Shown here: positions 1-3,943 of the stretch, one piece after another
Layout of the letters: each line of letters opens with the position of its first letter
Numbering within the stretch: the stretch's first letter is position 1
Assembly (NCBI GenBank): GCA_002413665.1
Contig: DHXK01000007.1
Coordinates: 27,582-34,522, forward strand
Direction: 5' to 3'
Source: Legionellales bacterium UBA5158
Lineage (GTDB): Bacteria; Pseudomonadota; Gammaproteobacteria; DSM-16500
Length of the DNA stretch: 6,941 bases
Notes under the pieces: model-generated
The model's input: only the letters and a program-made list of their open reading frames with translations
The model's database searches: none
Told to the model about the DNA's origin: nothing
Made by a program: the position numbers and the translations under genes

Positions 1-1
1 A

Positions 2-1873
2 CTTCTCAAAGAGTTACTTGGCAATAAAACTCAATTAATGGAATCTAAAGTTAATGAGGATATAAAAACATACCGCAGCCATCAAGCTTCGACATTGGAA
101 CTTGATATTAGAGACCAATGGAATGTTTTAATTGCAAAGTATCAACCACTTCAAAACGCTATTGGTGTATACATAACAGAATTAGCTGAGCTGAATATTG
201 AACTTAGCCAATTAGTCAATGCTGCAAATGAGGAGTTAGTAAAGTTACAACAAATCATTTCACCTACTGATGCTCCAAACTTAATTCTAGCATTGCAAAG
301 CGTAGCTTTTGAATATTACAAACATCTACTCAACAAAAAGAATTCGATACCTGATTCTGTCATTAAACAATTCAATGAAAAATTTGCTGATATTGCTAAA
401 ATTCAGCATGGTGCACATATAGAAACGCATTTAGAATTATCTGACTTATCATCATTTTCTTTACAACATCTATCCCAGTTAACAAATAAATTAATGGCTA
501 CTTGTTATGCTAACTCATCGTATGCAAGCTATGCTGACTCATTAAAAATAATTTCAGACAATTTAAATTATTTTCTTAAACCCGTTCCTCCGTTTACCGT
601 TAAAATTATTTATGAACTTAAAAAACAAAAGATAGATATTAATTTTACTTCCTCACCTGAAAATCATGAGGATATTACTAGCGAAGATTACAAAAATCGA
701 TTAAGTGCGATGGCTAAAAAAATCAGCGCACTCAAAGCAAGTGTCGATTTAAAAAATGCTGAAGAAATCGACTTCCTTGAAAGAATTCAGGATCTTGAAG
801 CTGAAGCCGCTGTAATATTATATAAGACTAAAGAGATAAGCGATAAGATACACAGAAAGCAAGGGTCCAGAAGATCTTCTTTACAGGCGCACGAGAAATT
901 TTTACCTGCCTTTAAATCACAACTCTCTGAGCAAGAAAATGCCATAACTGAATTAAATAAATTTCATATAAAAAATCATGTTCATCCTTCAAGACTAAAT
1001 GTCGATCAGGTTTTGGAAGCATCTAAAAAAGAATGTGAACCACTTTATCATGAAATGGAAAAAGCCATCATTCTACAAAATGATCGAATAGATCATATGA
1101 ATCAGAAGATACACATCGATGAAACATCCCTGGGTTTAAACTCAGTAAAAACGCTAGAGGCTGATTTATTGAAAATCTTAAATACACTTACCTTAGCAGT
1201 GGCTGATTTTCGTAAAGCAGGAAAAGACGATATAGCACTTTTCAAAGCTGCGGTAGCTGAACGGGCTAAACTGAATGCTGAAAGAGAAGCCGAAGCCGCT
1301 AGAATACAAGCATTAGCAGATGCAGAAGCCGCTAGATTACAAGCACTAGCAGATGCCGCGGCAGCGCAAGCAGCTGAAGAACAAGCCGCTCAAAATGCGA
1401 TTAATGCGGAAAATATTCGTCAATCAAAAGCGATAGAAACGGTCAATAGCATCATCAGTACTTTAAAAAATGTAGAGGGTTGGAATAACCAAGTTCATTA
1501 TCATGGTGGCAAAGATGCTAATGGAAAAAAAGTTCCCCAGGGTATTGCAGATATGTATAAACTACTTCCAGCCGGGAAAATTTCCAATTATCAAGTAGCA
1601 GCTGATATTCTTCTTAAACTTAAAGCTATAGCTGATGAAGCTATTATACGCGGCGGATCACGCTATTGGTTCTTCACGGTCCGAGATAATACTACAACTT
1701 TGATGTACAAGCTTATTAAAGATCTTTTGCCTGCGCAGGAGATTACAGCCGAAGTTGCTAATGGTGTCACTTTAGGCTTAGGTACTATCAATAAAAAGTT
1801 AAATCCTCCTGAATTAACAGAAGAGCAACAAAAAAAAATACTGACAGCGTGCTTATTAAGATCTATGCAATAG
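2..1873 (+). CDS. Long coiled-coil protein, 5'-partial, function unknown
   Basis: I do not recognise the family. Residues are counted from the Met at 38. That ATG is preceded by CAATTA with no Shine-Dalgarno, and the frame is open leftward through 12 more sense codons to base 2, so the gene very likely begins outside the window; at least 611 residues are visible. The protein is hydrophilic and predicted helical, with heptad-like Leu/Ile/Glu/Lys stretches at about 25-75, 220-275 and 285-310. No transmembrane segment or signal peptide is visible. Residues 407-455 form an Ala/Glu-rich helix containing a tandem 11-residue repeat. Residues about 464-565 look like a separate C-terminal domain with Gly/His (YHGG) and an R-G-G-S-R-Y-W-F-F segment followed by TTTLMY. 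The tail carries an acidic ELTEEQQKK stretch. This architecture resembles large coiled-coil proteins and effectors of Legionellales, but that is inference. The stop overlaps the convergent tpsB end by 11 bp. Confidence 0.85.
   Translation, partial: LLKELLGNKTQLMESKVNEDIKTYRSHQASTLELDIRDQWNVLIAKYQPLQNAIGVYITELAELNIELSQLVNAANEELVKLQQIISPTDAPNLILALQSVAFEYYKHLLNKKNSIPDSVIKQFNEKFADIAKIQHGAHIETHLELSDLSSFSLQHLSQLTNKLMATCYANSSYASYADSLKIISDNLNYFLKPVPPFTVKIIYELKKQKIDINFTSSPENHEDITSEDYKNRLSAMAKKISALKASVDLKNAEEIDFLERIQDLEAEAAVILYKTKEISDKIHRKQGSRRSSLQAHEKFLPAFKSQLSEQENAITELNKFHIKNHVHPSRLNVDQVLEASKKECEPLYHEMEKAIILQNDRIDHMNQKIHIDETSLGLNSVKTLEADLLKILNTLTLAVADFRKAGKDDIALFKAAVAERAKLNAEREAEAARIQALADAEAARLQALADAAAAQAAEEQAAQNAINAENIRQSKAIETVNSIISTLKNVEGWNNQVHYHGGKDANGKKVPQGIADMYKLLPAGKISNYQVAADILLKLKAIADEAIIRGGSRYWFFTVRDNTTTLMYKLIKDLLPAQEITAEVANGVTLGLGTINKKLNPPELTEEQQKKILTACLLRSMQ
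1292..1357 (+). repeat. Two tandem 33-bp units in the coiled-coil gene
   Basis: Units 1292-1324 and 1325-1357 match at 30 of 33 bases and encode EAARIQALADA and EAARLQALADA. The period is 11 residues, the hendecad period of some left- or non-supercoiled helical bundles. The repeat sits in an Ala/Glu-rich helix running from about 1256 to 1400, in which the pattern decays on both sides. The high nucleotide identity suggests a fairly recent in-frame duplication, or slippage at this site. Confidence 0.85.
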
Positions 1874-3611
1874 CGCTTACACTAAAGAAAATACGCGGCA
1901 AGCGTCTGTTTTTATTAGCTACAGCCAAGGTATCAACTTGACGCGTTAATGGCTGTCCTACTAAAATATTCCCCGAAAAAAAGCTAGTAAATGATATTCG
2001 TGTACCAAATCCTGTAGAAGTTGCACTTGATTTACTACCTAGGCCAACAATATCTTTTTTATTAAAAACAACTCCTGCGTCATAAAAAACATACAGTTGT
2101 GCTGCTTGTAAAAAACGTTTCCCAGGCATCAAATTCATTCTGACTTCCACACTTCCCGCAAAACCTTTATCTCCAATTATTTCTGCTGGATCATAACCTC
2201 GACCCAATGCTTGTGCGGCTCCACCAAAAGCAAATTGTTCTGCTGATAGTAGGGGCTCCATTGCATACTGAGCTTTTAATTGACCGAATAAAGAGAATTG
2301 ACTAGCACCGAGTTGTTGCAATCGACTTAGCTGCATATCTATTTTAGCAAAATGGTTACTCGCACCAGGTCGCGATGTTTTGACTATCTCGCTGTTACCT
2401 TGTGCTTCAGTTGTATAGCCCAACACAGGAATCCCTGTTTCTATATGCGCAGCTACATTGTTTGTACCTTTCCACGAATCTGAAAGATCATAATTTGCGC
2501 CTATTCTCAAGGTTCGCAAGTGATCCACGTAAAGCACCTCACTAAATGGTGTGAAAAGAACTTTACTTTCAATGTAATTAAAACTGCCGTCCATAGTAAG
2601 GTTGTGTGTGCGTGAACGAATAAGAGGATATTGAATCATCGATAAAATAGTATTGGCAGTACCCTTAATGAACAAAGGTCTCAATGTTAACCCAGGACGT
2701 GTTTTGGCTTCGTTACCGCTAAAAATAAGACGCGCTCCATTGGCTCCCAAAGGTGTGTTATACATGAGTTGTCCAAATTTCATTTCTTGCGGACGCGATG
2801 TTGTTGACATACTGAATTGCGTACTATCACCAGGACGGAAAATAGAATCCATTTCTGCGCCCGCAGAAAACTCATTAGGACCTAAATACAATGTGCCGTA
2901 GTTATCAAAAGATGTGTATGCACTAAAAGTTTTTACTTGAGTGACAAAGTTTAAATCTGAGGCACCTTTTACTTTTTTTGAGGGTTCCAAAACTCCTTTG
3001 ACCTGTGTACCCGGAACTTGGTTTGCTAATAATAAATATTTTTCCAAAACTTTCATTTGTAAGGGCTTAGATTCAATAATTTTATTGCCATAGCTTTGCA
3101 ACAGAACTTTAGCGCCTTTAGGTGAGCCAATTACGTTAACTTGGTTGATATATCCTTCAATCACTTTTATTTTCACAATACCATTTGTTACGTGCTGAGG
3201 AGGCAAAATAGCACGTGTTAAAATATAACCTTCATTACGATAATAATTTGTTATGCCTTGCACAATGCCTTGCAACTCTACAACATTAATCGTTTTATTT
3301 AATTTATCTTTATAAAGTGGTAACAGTTGTGCTTCAGTATAAACGTGATTGTCTTCTAAAATAATTTTTGTTAATCGGAACGTAACTTTCGCGGCTTCTG
3401 AGCCTAAGGGGCTAGCAGGTGAAGCTTTTTGTTCTGTCTGTGGAGGAAGCGCTGAAGGATTAGGCTTAGAATGGGTTGCTAGAGTGCGTATAACAGTATC
3501 TGGTAAAACTGTCGAAGGTAAGAGGGCTGGCACTGCGATAACAGCGCATATAGCGTTCTTACAAAGAATCACTGTCGCGAGAGCAAAAGTCAATTTACTA
3601 AAATATTTCAT
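1863..3611 (-). CDS. TpsB outer-membrane transporter of two-partner secretion (FhaC/ShlB family)
   Basis: Outer-membrane pore that recognises a cognate TpsA exoprotein in the periplasm and moves it to the surface. The product is 582 residues, near the usual TpsB length. In order: signal peptide (about 1-23, possibly ending ICA); a Pro/Ser/Ala-rich linker at about 45-70; POTRA_2-type domain at about 75-155; second POTRA at about 156-215, closing with the family signature LLLANQVPGTQVKGVL; then a ShlB-type barrel opened by D-N-Y-G at 236-239. GRGYDP at about 470-475 corresponds to the conserved VRGY/VRGF motif of loop L6 in the Omp85/TpsB superfamily. The mature protein has no cysteine. I chose the ATG at 3611 because AAGGA lies 8 nt upstream; a TTG at 3629 would add six residues but would put that site inside the gene. 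The C-terminus ends S-V-S-A-I-A, without the usual terminal aromatic residue. The gene is divergent from tpsA (332 bp apart), which is its likely substrate. Confidence 0.95.
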   Translation of the reverse strand: MKYFSKLTFALATVILCKNAICAVIAVPALLPSTVLPDTVIRTLATHSKPNPSALPPQTEQKASPASPLGSEAAKVTFRLTKIILEDNHVYTEAQLLPLYKDKLNKTINVVELQGIVQGITNYYRNEGYILTRAILPPQHVTNGIVKIKVIEGYINQVNVIGSPKGAKVLLQSYGNKIIESKPLQMKVLEKYLLLANQVPGTQVKGVLEPSKKVKGASDLNFVTQVKTFSAYTSFDNYGTLYLGPNEFSAGAEMDSIFRPGDSTQFSMSTTSRPQEMKFGQLMYNTPLGANGARLIFSGNEAKTRPGLTLRPLFIKGTANTILSMIQYPLIRSRTHNLTMDGSFNYIESKVLFTPFSEVLYVDHLRTLRIGANYDLSDSWKGTNNVAAHIETGIPVLGYTTEAQGNSEIVKTSRPGASNHFAKIDMQLSRLQQLGASQFSLFGQLKAQYAMEPLLSAEQFAFGGAAQALGRGYDPAEIIGDKGFAGSVEVRMNLMPGKRFLQAAQLYVFYDAGVVFNKKDIVGLGSKSSATSTGFGTRISFTSFFSGNILVGQPLTRQVDTLAVANKNRRLPRIFFSVSAIA

Positions 3612-3619
3612 CCACCAGT

Positions 3620-3624
3620 TCCTT
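3620..3624 (-). promoter_or_regulatory. Ribosome binding site of tpsB (decides the start)
   Basis: On the minus strand AAGGA lies 8 nt before the ATG at 3611. This supports ATG at 3611 over the TTG codon at 3629, which lies upstream of the site and has no good site of its own. Confidence 0.75.
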
Positions 3625-3652
3625 CGCAAACCCGTCGCTTTTAATTCTGGCC

Positions 3653-3682
3653 AGTATAGCTTTATATTTATATAACGACCAA
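3653..3682 (-). promoter_or_regulatory. Candidate sigma-70-type promoter of tpsB
   Basis: On the minus strand, TTGGTC (3682-3677; 3 of 6 matches to TTGACA) is followed by an 18-nt AT-rich spacer and TATACT (3658-3653; 5 of 6 matches to TATAAT). Transcription would start near 3646 and give a leader of about 35 nt ending at the tpsB ATG. Found by eye only; the region is AT-rich, so chance matches are possible. Confidence 0.45.
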
Positions 3683-3826
3683 TTCATCTCTCAGATCAGA
3701 TGTATTAGGCTTTAACTTTCATCATGTGTTCTTACTTTTTTCAACTCCATGATTCCATGCTCATTCTACTTACTTCTTAAATTTTTCCTAGCGTATATGA
3801 CGTCAACCCCAGATGCTCTCAACTAA

Positions 3827-3855
3827 TTGATTCCAAAAAATATACTTTCTATTCA
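3827..3855 (+). promoter_or_regulatory. Weak candidate promoter region of tpsA
   Basis: TTGATT (3827-3832) is separated by 17 nt from TATTCA (3850-3855). The better -10-like hexamers TATACT (3841-3846) and TATAGT (3880-3885) lie nearby but have no good -35 element at the usual spacing. Any of these would leave a 5' leader of about 50-90 nt before the ATG at 3944. The exact promoter cannot be fixed by reading alone, and an activator-dependent promoter would also fit the weak -35. Confidence 0.25.
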
Positions 3856-3924
3856 ACAACAATAAATGGCTTTATCAACTATAGTTTAAATACTAACCAG
3901 ATCTTTGACGTAAATATTTTTACT

Positions 3925-3932
3925 AAGAGAGG
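3925..3932 (+). promoter_or_regulatory. Ribosome binding site of tpsA
   Basis: AAGAGAGG lies upstream of the ATG at 3944, with 11 nt between the last G and the start codon, a little longer than ideal. It supports this ATG, which also gives a complete Sec signal peptide. Confidence 0.6.
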
Positions 3933-3943
3933 CTCAACAATAG

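Larger units (their letters stand above)
3612..3943. other. Divergent intergenic region between tpsB and tpsA
   Basis: This 332-bp AT-rich stretch contains no convincing gene. It must carry the promoters of both TPS genes. On the tpsB side there is a reasonable promoter at 3653-3682. On the tpsA side there are several AT-rich -10-like hexamers. It also has a perfect 8-bp palindrome, TGACGTCA, at 3798-3805, and the same TGACGT hexamer again at 3906-3911. I see no tRNA, no clear riboswitch and no intrinsic terminator. Confidence 0.8.

Noticed and set aside
1821..1862. Possible intrinsic terminator for tpsB using the T9 run on the minus strand
   Set aside because: The bases before the T run form only about a 3-bp stem (AGC/GCT), which is too weak to call a terminator.
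2653..2901. Open frame of 82 codons on the plus strand inside tpsB
   Set aside because: It is antisense to the TpsB barrel region and has no recognisable domain.
3349..3675. Open frame of 108 codons on the plus strand over the tpsB start
   Set aside because: It lies antisense to the signal peptide and linker of the well-supported tpsB, and has no family signature. It reads as a shadow frame.
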